Below, piece after piece: positions 1 to 4,885 of a stretch of DNA of 6,659 nt. Each line of letters starts with the position of its first letter. Within the stretch, counting starts at the first letter, position 1. The notes beneath the pieces are model-generated. The model was not told the origin of the DNA. It saw nothing but the letters and a program-made list of their open reading frames with translations, and searched no databases. Source of the stretch: CAVZRC01 sp052148775 (GTDB lineage: Bacteria > Planctomycetota > Planctomycetia > Isosphaerales > Isosphaeraceae); contig JBKQHM010000134.1 in assembly GCA_052148775.1 (NCBI GenBank), positions 1-6,659 on the forward strand, read 5' to 3'. Both the position numbers and the translations under genes were made by a program.

Positions 1-29
1 GTCAAACCGTCCCCCCGTACTGGGAGGGC

Positions 30-54
30 GGTCGGTGTGACGTCCTCACCGACC
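30..54 (-). terminator. Hairpin at the 3' end of lipoprotein gene A
   Basis: GGTCGGTG (30-37) pairs with CACCGACC (47-54), a perfect 8-bp stem around a 9-nt loop, overlapping the stop codon of the lipoprotein gene on the minus strand. A competing 6-bp stem (51-56 with 62-67) lies over the last codons. No U-tract follows, so this is not a classical intrinsic terminator; it may mark or protect the transcript end. The copy B counterpart is only partly conserved. Confidence 0.35.
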
Positions 55-261
55 GGTCTTGCCGGTCTGACCCGCGGAGTTGGGCGGCGGGTTATCGCCG
101 GTTGATTTGACCTTGGTCTCCGTGCTCGTGGTGGTCGTCCCACCCGGAGTCGCGATCGTTTCCGTCCTCCCGGTCTTCGTCTCTTCGCCGCAGCCCACCA
201 GTCCGACGGCGAGGAACGAGAGGAGGCCGAGAATCAGGGCTGATGACAGGGTCCGTTTCAT
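46..261 (-). CDS. Small Thr-rich lipoprotein, copy A
   Basis: A 71-residue predicted lipoprotein of unknown function. Residues 1-23 form a lipoprotein signal peptide: basic MKRT, a hydrophobic stretch, then the lipobox LVGC with the acylated cysteine at 24. The mature part is only about 48 residues, hydrophilic and rich in Thr, Gly, Lys and Pro (a run of Thr near residues 36-41), so it is probably disordered and anchored in the membrane. The ATG at 261 is chosen over one ten codons upstream because an AAGGGAAA ribosome site lies just before it and the signal peptide starts cleanly there. It follows a DUF1328 gene on the same strand with a 75-nt gap, and the same pair recurs at 3531-4019, suggesting a functional pair. 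Only two residues differ between the copies (Ala/Thr and Gln/Glu). No enzymatic motif is visible. Confidence 0.85.
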   Translation of the reverse strand: MKRTLSSALILGLLSFLAVGLVGCGEETKTGRTETIATPGGTTTTSTETKVKSTGDNPPPNSAGQTGKTGR

Positions 262-336
262 GAGTTTCCCTTTCTTGAAGCAACGAATCATCGGTGTCCG
301 GACAACCTCACGATGAGCTTGCCCCCTCGATAAAGG

Positions 337-507
337 TCAAAGAACTGGCCCCCTACCCCTGCCAAAGACCAGAGAGACCACGAAGAGGACCACGAAAACG
401 AGCAGCAGGACCTTGGCGATCAAGGCGAGCGCTCCCTCGAGGGCCATGAAGCCGAGGAGGCCGGCGACCAGGGCGAGGATCGCGAACACGACGGCGTAGT
501 ACAGCAT
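337..507 (-). CDS. DUF1328 (YtjA-like) small membrane protein, copy A
   Basis: A 56-residue hydrophobic protein of the DUF1328/YtjA family, which is usually 50-60 residues long. It has two hydrophobic segments (about residues 4-22 and 27-48), the family-type signature of ALVAGLLGF in helix 1 and VVLFVVSLVFGR in helix 2, and a short basic C-terminus. The ATG at 507 is preceded by a strong GAGGAAGGAAG ribosome site. The family is known mainly as small inner-membrane proteins tied to stress or envelope conditions; the biochemical role is unknown. It heads a two-gene unit with the lipoprotein, and a conserved hairpin lies in its leader. Compared with copy B it lacks the 9-residue duplication near the C-terminus and is clearly diverged along its length. 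Family assignment is confident; function is not. Confidence 0.88.
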   Translation of the reverse strand: MLYYAVVFAILALVAGLLGFMALEGALALIAKVLLLVFVVLFVVSLVFGRGRGPVL

Positions 508-536
508 CGGACAGCTTCCTTCCTCGAACGGGGACG

Positions 537-583
537 ATTCTCGCCGCGGGCAGGGGCCACTCCCCCCGACTCGCGACGAGAAT
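537..583 (-). promoter_or_regulatory. Conserved nested leader hairpin before DUF1328 copy A
   Basis: ATTCTCG (537-543) pairs with CGAGAAT (577-583). After a one-base mismatch, CGCG (545-548) pairs with CGCG (572-575). Inside, GGGG (553-556) pairs with CCCC (562-565), closing a five-base loop that reads AGUGG in the RNA. The structure ends 29 nt before the start codon, just upstream of the ribosome site. The equivalent at 4050-4092 keeps the lower stem, the mismatch, the CGCG stem and the loop. No U-tract follows it, so it is not a terminator. Its role is unknown; control of mRNA stability or translation, or a protein-binding site, is inference. Confidence 0.5.
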
Positions 584-606
584 GGATGTTAAACACAAAC
601 TCACAC

Positions 607-637
607 ATAATAGATCGCAAAATGCTTGCAATCTCAA
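607..637 (-). promoter_or_regulatory. Possible promoter for DUF1328 copy A
   Basis: On the minus strand, TATTAT (607-612) resembles a -10 box with five of six matches. TTGAGA (632-637) could be a -35 box, but the 19-base spacing is long. It lies in an A/T-richer patch between the hsp20 stop and the leader hairpin, where a promoter for the DUF1328-lipoprotein pair would be expected. The rest of 584-740 shows nothing else recognisable. Confidence 0.3.
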
Positions 638-740
638 CCGTCGGTCTTGTTCACCTCGCGGCCGATGAGGAATTCGAAGACCAGCCTCACTGGCCTTGCC
701 GCCCCGCTTGCTGGTTGCCCCGGCCGATGTCCACCATCCG

Positions 741-1388
741 CTACCGGCTCGCCGCCGCCTCTTTGCGAGCCGTCGCGGTCTCGTTCGACTCGCGGGCTTG
801 CTCGGCCGCGAGGTCTTGGGTCGGCTCGGGCTTCCCGCCTGGCTTCGGCGGCTGCGGGGCGGGGGAGGTCTTGCCGGTGACTGACGTAGCCGGCTCCTGA
901 GCGGGACGATCCGGCCGATCGCTCGACGGGGGCGGCGTCGGGCCGCTCACCACCTTGATCTGCTTCGGCTTGGCCAGCGCCGTCTTGGGCAAGGTCAGCG
1001 TCAAGACCCCGTGATCGAATTGGGCGCTCGCCGCGTCGGACTGGATCGGAGTGCCCAGGCTGATGGATCGCGCGAACGAACTGACGCGACGTTCGCGCAT
1101 ATGCCAGTGCGCGTCTTTCTTCTCCTCCTCGGCCTTGGTCTCGCCCCGGATCGTAAGTGTGTCTCCGTGGACGGTGATGTGCACGTCCTCGGGCTTGATG
1201 CCGGGCAGCGATGCCTTGATCACGAACTCGCCCTCCGTCTCGGCGACGTCCAGGGGGAGAGGAAGTGTCGCGGCTCCGCCAGTTGCCGGCGGGCCACCCG
1301 GCCGCACGAAACTCTCCGCCAGCAGCGAGTTCATCGCATCGCGCAGACTGACCACCTCGCGGAACGGGTCCCATCGTTCGATCGTCAT
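741..1388 (-). CDS. Hsp20/alpha-crystallin small heat shock protein with long tail
   Basis: A 215-residue ATP-independent holdase chaperone of the Hsp20 family; such proteins bind unfolding proteins in the cytoplasm as oligomers. The N-terminus has the typical WDPFREV segment (6-13). The alpha-crystallin domain runs from about 45 to 137, with FVIKASLPGIKPEDVHI and the hallmark GVLTLTLPK at 127-135. An I-x-I/V-type motif (IKV, 144-146) follows, as used for oligomer contacts. Residues 147-215 form an extra tail of about 69 residues rich in Pro, Ala, Lys, Glu and Ser, probably disordered; ordinary bacterial Hsp20 proteins end soon after the IXI motif at about 140-160 residues. The ATG at 1388 has a GGAGGAGA ribosome site. 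The leader carries a structured element with a terminator-like hairpin. No CIRCE operator was seen. Confidence 0.95.
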   Translation of the reverse strand: MTIERWDPFREVVSLRDAMNSLLAESFVRPGGPPATGGAATLPLPLDVAETEGEFVIKASLPGIKPEDVHITVHGDTLTIRGETKAEEEKKDAHWHMRERRVSSFARSISLGTPIQSDAASAQFDHGVLTLTLPKTALAKPKQIKVVSGPTPPPSSDRPDRPAQEPATSVTGKTSPAPQPPKPGGKPEPTQDLAAEQARESNETATARKEAAASR

Positions 1389-1453
1389 CGGGGATCTCCT
1401 CCAGATGCCACGAGTTGATGGCCCCCGGCCGGACTCATACGGCGCGCGAGGCC

Positions 1454-1544
1454 AAAAAAAAAGCCCCACCTGTGCGACGATACGCACAGCGGGGCCGCCT
1501 TAGCCAAGTCCCGTCGGCCCTTCACGAGCCGACAGTCCTCATGT
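1454..1544 (-). ncRNA. Structured leader (candidate attenuator or sRNA) upstream of hsp20
   Basis: Downstream of a promoter, the minus-strand RNA would start near 1544. It would form a small hairpin (GTCGGC 1513-1518 with GCCGAC 1528-1533), a 17-nt linker, and then a strong hairpin: GCCCC 1463-1467 with GGGGC 1491-1495, and TGTGCG 1471-1476 with CGCACA 1483-1488. Nine U residues follow (1454-1462). That last part is a textbook intrinsic terminator, but it sits 65 nt before the hsp20 start codon on the same strand. The element is homologous to the LEA-like leader at 5158-5242. Either it controls read-through into hsp20 or it is a separate small RNA of about 90 nt. The kinase gene ends 560 nt upstream, so a distant terminator for that gene is a weaker alternative. 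Confidence 0.6.
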
Positions 1545-1550
1545 TCTTTC

Positions 1551-1579
1551 ATATTCCCCAGAGAGACATCTCGTGTCAA
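1551..1579 (-). promoter_or_regulatory. Probable sigma70-type promoter for the hsp20 leader
   Basis: A perfect TTGACA (1574-1579 on the minus strand), preceded by a run of T, is followed after 17 bases by GAATAT (1551-1556). The -35 is ideal and the -10 weak, though it keeps the important second A and final T. Predicted start is near 1544, about 11 nt before the first leader hairpin, giving a leader of roughly 157 nt to the hsp20 ATG. The adjoining stretch 1580-1841 holds no gene or strong structure that could be recognised. Confidence 0.5.
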
Positions 1580-1841
1580 GAAAAAAATGAGGAGACCCTC
1601 CAAGAATCCAGAGAAATCTGCGCCAAGACGGTCTTGGGAGTCATTCATAGGCCACTGGCGAGCCGCTTGAAATCGAAAGACTCACGAGCCGTTCTGGGGG
1701 GTCGGATGGAAAAAGCTTCAGCCGTTTGCCCGTCACTTGTCACCGGGGTGAGCCAAGCCAACCTGTCGGCACGATGTTTGCGAGTTGTTCTTGTGTGAGA
1801 GAATGTCGTCGGTGGCACTGATTCCATAACCGGCAGCCTTT

Positions 1842-2066
1842 ATGTCAAGCTTCAGTCACTGACAGGAATGCGGTCGCAGGCTCACTCACGTTCTCTTCTG
1901 TCCGCGGTGCGGAGGGTGGTTTTGTTGCTCTGCCTGCTTGGCCGAGGACAAGGCCCAGCACCTGCGTGCAAGTGCAACACCGGTCAGTCCGCCGAATCCG
2001 GCGAGTGCGAATGCTCGGACACCTACTGTACGCGTAATCATTCTGAGATGTGACTCAAGAAGCTGA
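1842..2066 (+). pseudogene. Small zinc-ribbon-like protein interrupted by TGA
   Basis: Read from the ATG at 1842, the frame gives MSSFSH, then TGA at 1860-1862, then QECGRR and a patterned Cys-rich stretch: FCPRCGGWFCC, SACLAEDKAQH, and a Ser/Pro/Ala-rich tail ending at 2066. If the TGA is taken as Cys, the arrangement is C-x2-C, a 16-residue gap, C-x2-C, then C-C-x2-C and a later His, which looks like a compact double zinc ribbon. No ATG or GTG lies after the TGA before the metal ligands, so an intact product would need read-through. No strong ribosome site precedes the ATG. The 3' end overlaps the convergent kinase stop by 12 nt. A nonsense mutation or base-call error is most likely; selenocysteine is possible but unsupported. 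Family naming rests on the motif pattern only. Confidence 0.42.
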
Positions 2067-3365
2067 TACCATGGTCTTGCACGCTTCAGACGAGCTGACA
2101 GTCAGGAGTTCCACGTTGGCGAGAAGAGCTTTTAAGCTGTTCAGGCTCACCGGCTTGGTGAGGTGGGCATGGAAACCGGCTTGTTGGGAGCGGTGTCGAT
2201 CCGCTTCCTGAGCATATCCCGACAACGCCACAAGAAGAGAGTCTCTCAGGCCGAGATCCTGGCGAAGGTGGCAGGCCAGTTCAAGGCCGCACATGCCCGG
2301 CATACTGACGTCGCATATCACCACATCGGGCGGTTGCAACCGGGCCAGGGCCAGCGCCTTCTGGCCGTCGTACGCGGTTCTCACCTCGTGGCCGGCGAAT
2401 CGGAGCATGATCGCCATGCTATCAGCCGCGTCCTTGTTATCATCGACGATCAGGATTCGTCGCGTCGGTGCACGCAGGGCTGACGAGGGCTTTCCCTGCG
2501 CGACGGGGCATTCCGCGGGCATCTTCATCAGGAGCGGCAGACGGACGACGAACTCGGTCCCGTGGCCGAGTCCGGCACTCGCGGCTTGCACACATCCGCC
2601 GTGCAACTCGATCATGTTGCGCACCAAGGCTAGCCCAATCCCCAGCCCCTTTTCGTAGCGGCTCATCGAACCTTTCACCTGGGTGAACAGATCGAATATT
2701 CTCGGCAGCATGGCCGGCTCGATACCGATGCCCGTGTCGCGCACGCGCAGAACGGCCTGGTCGCCAATCGCCTCCACAGTCAGCTCAATGCGGCCCCCAT
2801 CATCGGAATACTTGGCGCTGTTGTTCAGCAGGTTGGACACGACCTGGGCCAGCCGGCCTGGGTCTCCATCCACCTCGACCGCCTGCCGGGGAAGCGAAAC
2901 CTTCAGGACGTGTTTCCGGGCGTCGATCAGAGGACGGCTGACATCGATGGCCAGAGCCACCACGTCCCTCAGGTCAACCGGGTTCATCTGGAGGTTAATC
3001 TTGCCATGGCCCACGCGCGATACGTCGAGCAAGTCGTCAACAAGCCGGGACAGTTGCTGGACCTGACGCTCGACCATCTCGGTGAGCTCCTGAACCTGAG
3101 GATCGCCCGCACCCTTCAAGCGGAAGATCGCCATCGCATTGCGGATCGGGGCCAGCGGGTTGCGCAACTCATGCCCCAACATCGCCAAGAACTCATCCTT
3201 GCGGCGGTCGGCCTCGCGGAGATCACGCGGCAGAGTTCCACCATTCTCGCCAAGGCCACGGCTCTGCGAGCGAAGCTCACACGGGGACGCCGATCCCTGC
3301 TTCTCATCACAGAATGGAGATGATTCGATCGAGGTTGCTGTCGTCCGTTGCATCGTGATCGCCAT
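2055..3365 (-). CDS. Soluble hybrid histidine kinase with C-terminal receiver
   Basis: A 436-residue two-component hybrid kinase. Residues 1-50 have no recognisable sensor domain and no membrane segment. The HisKA domain has the H-box FLAMLGHELRNPLAP with the phosphorylatable His at 65. The HATPase domain shows an N-box (NLLNNSAKYS, key Asn about 182), a G1 box DTGIG (210-214), the F-box IFDLFTQ, and a G2 box GLGIGLALV. After a linker, a complete receiver domain follows: acidic pair D308-D309, phosphoacceptor D352 in CDVSMPGM, Ser 382 and Lys 404 in TKP. All catalytic residues are present. The ATG at 3365 is chosen because GGGAG lies 10 nt upstream; the reading frame stays open further upstream. 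There is no output or HPt domain, so phosphate must pass to another protein, perhaps encoded elsewhere. It lies between two stress-gene modules on the same strand. Confidence 0.93.
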   Translation of the reverse strand: MAITMQRTTATSIESSPFCDEKQGSASPCELRSQSRGLGENGGTLPRDLREADRRKDEFLAMLGHELRNPLAPIRNAMAIFRLKGAGDPQVQELTEMVERQVQQLSRLVDDLLDVSRVGHGKINLQMNPVDLRDVVALAIDVSRPLIDARKHVLKVSLPRQAVEVDGDPGRLAQVVSNLLNNSAKYSDDGGRIELTVEAIGDQAVLRVRDTGIGIEPAMLPRIFDLFTQVKGSMSRYEKGLGIGLALVRNMIELHGGCVQAASAGLGHGTEFVVRLPLLMKMPAECPVAQGKPSSALRAPTRRILIVDDNKDAADSMAIMLRFAGHEVRTAYDGQKALALARLQPPDVVICDVSMPGMCGLELACHLRQDLGLRDSLLVALSGYAQEADRHRSQQAGFHAHLTKPVSLNSLKALLANVELLTVSSSEACKTMVSAS

Positions 3366-3530
3366 CGTCGTACGGCTCCCTTGTTTCTGGATCGGCCCGT
3401 GCCACAACCGGCTGCACGCGTCGACGCCAATGCGGCCGAGATGCTCACAGAGCCATACAGGCGTTGTTTGAAATCGGCCATGGCCGGTGAATCCGCGCCC
3501 CGGCACTGGGGGGCGGGCGGTCTGACGTCC

Positions 3531-3746
3531 TCACCGGCCGGTCTTGCCGGTCTCTCCCGCGGAGTTGGGCGGCGGGTTATCGCCGGTTGATTTGACCTTG
3601 GTCTCCGTGCTCGTGGTGGTCGTCCCACCCGGCGTCGTGATCGTTTCCGTCCTCCCGGTCTTCGTCTCTTCGCCGCAGCCCACCAGGCCGACGGCGAGGA
3701 ACGAGAGGAGGCCGAGAATCAGGGCTGATGACAGGGTCCGTTTCAT
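3531..3746 (-). CDS. Small Thr-rich lipoprotein, copy B
   Basis: A 71-residue lipoprotein almost identical to the product at 46-261, with the same signal peptide and LVGC lipobox (Cys 24). Two residues differ: Thr for Ala in the Thr/Pro segment, and Glu for Gln near the C-terminus. The ribosome site AAAGGGAGAC differs by one base from copy A. It follows DUF1328 copy B with a 75-nt gap, the same spacing as in copy A. The near identity, including silent sites, contrasts with the diverged partner gene and points to recent copying or gene conversion of this part. Function unknown; a surface-attached, unstructured envelope stress peptide is an inference. Confidence 0.85.
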   Translation of the reverse strand: MKRTLSSALILGLLSFLAVGLVGCGEETKTGRTETITTPGGTTTTSTETKVKSTGDNPPPNSAGETGKTGR

Positions 3747-3821
3747 GAGTCTCCCTTTCTTGAAGCAACGAATCATCGGTGTCCGGGGAGCCCCACGATG
3801 AGCTAGCCCCTTGAACGAAGA

Positions 3822-4019
3822 TCAAACAGCCGGCCCCCCCCTCCTGCCGGAGATCAGCGAGAGCACGACCCGGCCAAAGATGAGCGAGAGCACGAAGAGG
3901 ACCACGAGGACGAGCAGGATGGATTCGGCGGCCCGACCGAGCGCGCCGCTGTGCGCCATCAAGCCAAGGAAACCGGCGACCAGGGCGAGGACCGCGAAGA
4001 CGATGGTGTAGAAGAGCAT
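3822..4019 (-). CDS. DUF1328 (YtjA-like) small membrane protein, copy B
   Basis: A 65-residue DUF1328/YtjA family protein with two hydrophobic helices (about 4-22 and 30-50), the ALVAGFLGLM segment and VVLFVLSLIFGR. The ATG at 4019 has the strong GAGGAAGGAAG ribosome site shared with copy A. The C-terminus is longer than usual because VLSLIFGRV is repeated as VLSLISGRR, produced by a 27-nt tandem duplication; this adds about nine residues after helix 2. It probably precedes the lipoprotein in one transcript. No clear promoter was found between it and DUF3309 at 4299, so these small genes could share a transcript. Role in the membrane unknown; stress association comes from the family and the neighbours. 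Confidence 0.88.
   Translation of the reverse strand: MLFYTIVFAVLALVAGFLGLMAHSGALGRAAESILLVLVVLFVLSLIFGRVVLSLISGRRGGPAV
3846..3895. repeat. 27-nt in-frame tandem duplication in DUF1328 copy B
   Basis: GATCAGCGAGAGCACGA (3852-3868) recurs 27 bases later as GATGAGCGAGAGCACGA (3879-3895), 16 of 17 identical, with weaker matching in the bases to the left. It is in frame and repeats nine residues at the end of helix 2. Copy A at the same place has a single unit. Confidence 0.75.
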
Positions 4020-4049
4020 CGGGCGGCTTCCTTCCTCGACCGGAGCGAG

Positions 4050-4092
4050 TCTCGCCGCGGACCGGGCCACTCCCCCCCGCCTCGCGACGAGA
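4050..4092 (-). promoter_or_regulatory. Conserved nested leader hairpin before DUF1328 copy B
   Basis: TCTCG (4050-4054) pairs with CGAGA (4088-4092). After the same one-base mismatch as in copy A, CGCG (4056-4059) pairs with CGCG (4083-4086). An inner GGG (4064-4066) pairs with CCC (4072-4074) around the AGUGG loop of the RNA. It ends 30 nt before the ATG, matching copy A to within one base. No promoter was identified further upstream. Confidence 0.5.
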
Positions 4093-4261
4093 ACACTGTG
4101 GATTCGCGAGACAGGCGCGTTGGTCCCGTTGCCGCCGCGAGATCGCGGAGAAACCGTTGGACCTCACCGAATCGATCGCCAATACCCGGCCTGCATGGCG
4201 GGGATTCTCCCCCAGGTTCTCCCGCTCGAGCGCGGTTCATCCAGCCCGCCGGGTCAGGATT

Positions 4262-4284
4262 GGTCTGGCTGCCACGGCCAGACC
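4262..4284 (-). terminator. Hairpin after DUF3309
   Basis: GGTCTGGC (4262-4269) and GCCAGACC (4277-4284) form a perfect 8-bp stem with a 7-nt loop, beginning 14 nt beyond the DUF3309 stop codon on the minus strand. There is no U-tract, so termination would be inefficient or factor-assisted; it may instead stabilise the 3' end of the short mRNA. Confidence 0.45.
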
Positions 4285-4298
4285 GGATCCAACTCCCC

Positions 4299-4457
4299 TC
4301 AGATGCGCCCCAGAAGCACGAGGATCAAGACGATCACCAAAACCAACCCCAAGCCGCCGCTCGGGCCGTAGCCCCAATTCCGGCTATAACCCCATCGTGG
4401 AAAGGCTCCCAGGAGGAGCAGGACCAAGACAATCAGCAAGATCGTACCGAGACTCAT
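4299..4457 (-). CDS. DUF3309 small membrane protein
   Basis: A 52-residue protein matching the DUF3309 pattern: MSLGTILLIVLVLLLLGAFP, then the conserved loop RWGYSRNWGYGPSGGLG, then a second hydrophobic helix ending LLGRI. The two transmembrane segments (about 3-19 and 36-50) are joined by a short aromatic, Gly-rich turn. Family members are about 50 residues and have no known biochemical role. The ATG at 4457 is preceded by AAAGGG. It stands alone between the LEA-like gene and DUF1328 copy B. Its upstream region carries a long terminator-like hairpin about 165 nt before the start codon. Confidence 0.88.
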   Translation of the reverse strand: MSLGTILLIVLVLLLLGAFPRWGYSRNWGYGPSGGLGLVLVIVLILVLLGRI

Positions 4458-4620
4458 GGATTACCCTTTCGATGGTTTGAGACCTCGTGGAGGCCGCGGC
4501 CGTGAAACGTACGACCACTGGCGGATCATTTCCGAACCGAGGTCGCTCGGGATTACCGTCTGGCCAAGTGGCCACTCGGCGCCTCCCTCGTGACCACGGC
4601 CCTCCGGCGCCCCGCAAGCG

Positions 4621-4706
4621 AAATAAGAAAAGCCGACGTGGCGAAATACACGGATGTATTCGTCCACGTCGGCTTACTCGGCAACGAGCCCACCGGCCAG
4701 GCCGGT
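4621..4706 (-). terminator. Strong hairpin with U-rich tail between LEA-like gene and DUF3309
   Basis: A 12-bp outer stem (4630-4641 with 4664-4675) continues into CGAAATACA / TGTATTCG (4642-4650 with 4655-4662), interrupted by a one-base bulge and one unpaired base, capped by a four-base loop. The minus-strand RNA then reads UUUUCUUAUUU. This most simply ends the LEA-like transcript, whose stop is about 210 nt upstream. A smaller inverted repeat (ACCGGCC 4692-4698 with GGCCGGT 4700-4706) precedes it by 16 nt, the same two-hairpin layout as in the hsp20 and LEA-like leaders, so a leader role for DUF3309 is the alternative. It shares little primary sequence with those two. Confidence 0.65.
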
Positions 4707-4885
4707 CTGCCCTTTGTCCAGTCATCCGACAATTTCGACTCAGGTTTTCATCGGAGCCGAATGCGAGTCCACACAAGCTCCGTGACTACCTTCATCATCC
4801 CGCGCGAGAAGGGAAAAGCAATTGAATTCTTTTCCGACTTATCGTTGAAATCATTCATAGCCACACCGCTTCGAAGCCAAGGCGT
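4707..4885. other. Non-coding stretch downstream of the LEA-like gene
   Basis: No convincing gene was seen here; open frames in this stretch lack family signatures and ribosome sites. The only local structure is GGAAAAG (4812-4818) pairing with CTTTTCC (4829-4835) around an A/T-rich ten-base loop, a weak A-U-rich hairpin of unclear meaning. No convincing promoter for DUF3309 could be picked out. Confidence 0.4.

Larger units (their letters stand above)
18..582. repeat. Direct repeat copy A: DUF1328-lipoprotein module
   Basis: This segment aligns along its length with 3504-4093 in the same orientation. The alignable part begins at the shared ACTGGG just beyond the lipoprotein 3' end. It covers the lipoprotein gene, the spacer, the DUF1328 gene and its leader hairpin, and stops at GACGAGAA. 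By eye the lipoprotein coding parts differ at only six of 216 positions, whereas the spacer and the DUF1328 gene are far more diverged. The copies differ in length mainly through a 27-nt internal duplication in copy B. There are no inverted-repeat ends, transposase or target duplications, so this is a gene-module duplication, not an insertion sequence. Confidence 0.85.
3504..4093. repeat. Direct repeat copy B: DUF1328-lipoprotein module
   Basis: Second copy of the module at 18-582, same orientation. The order of parts is identical: lipoprotein 3' hairpin region, lipoprotein, spacer, DUF1328, ribosome site, leader hairpin. Similarity is highest in the lipoprotein gene and the first 40 bases upstream of it, then falls through the spacer and DUF1328, and rises again in the leader hairpin. 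Outside these limits the flanks are unrelated. Confidence 0.85.

Noticed and set aside
634..1374. Long minus-strand frame overlapping hsp20
   Set aside because: It is the hsp20 sequence in another frame, Arg/Gly/Pro-rich, without ribosome site or family motif; the Hsp20 frame has clear domain signatures.
1389..1600. Search for a CIRCE heat-shock operator or ROSE-type thermometer before hsp20
   Set aside because: No TTAGCACTC-type inverted repeat and no clear pairing masking the GGAGGAGA ribosome site were found.
1541..1798. Plus-strand open frame of 85 codons from an internal ATG
   Set aside because: No ribosome site, no recognisable motif, and it runs across the hsp20 promoter on the other strand.
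1857..1910. Selenocysteine insertion at the TGA of the zinc-ribbon frame
   Set aside because: Hairpins downstream are short and do not place a G/U apical loop at the spacing of known bacterial SECIS elements; kept only as a remote alternative.
1868..2053. Plus-strand 61-residue frame with a hydrophobic start and a CKCNTG...CECSDTYC segment
   Set aside because: It overlaps the zinc-ribbon frame, whose Cys/His spacing is more protein-like; its Cys residues seem to be a shadow of that region. Not excluded, but weaker.
3475..3486. Twelve-base perfect palindrome CGGCCATGGCCG upstream of the kinase
   Set aside because: Short and GC-rich, with no second copy or spacing to a promoter; expected by chance in such DNA.
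3116..3628. Minus-strand 170-residue frame across the kinase start and the lipoprotein end
   Set aside because: Arg-rich low-complexity shadow of two well-supported genes.
4384..4776. Minus-strand 130-residue frame upstream of and overlapping DUF3309
   Set aside because: It runs through a strong hairpin and overlaps the DUF3309 gene in another frame; no family features.
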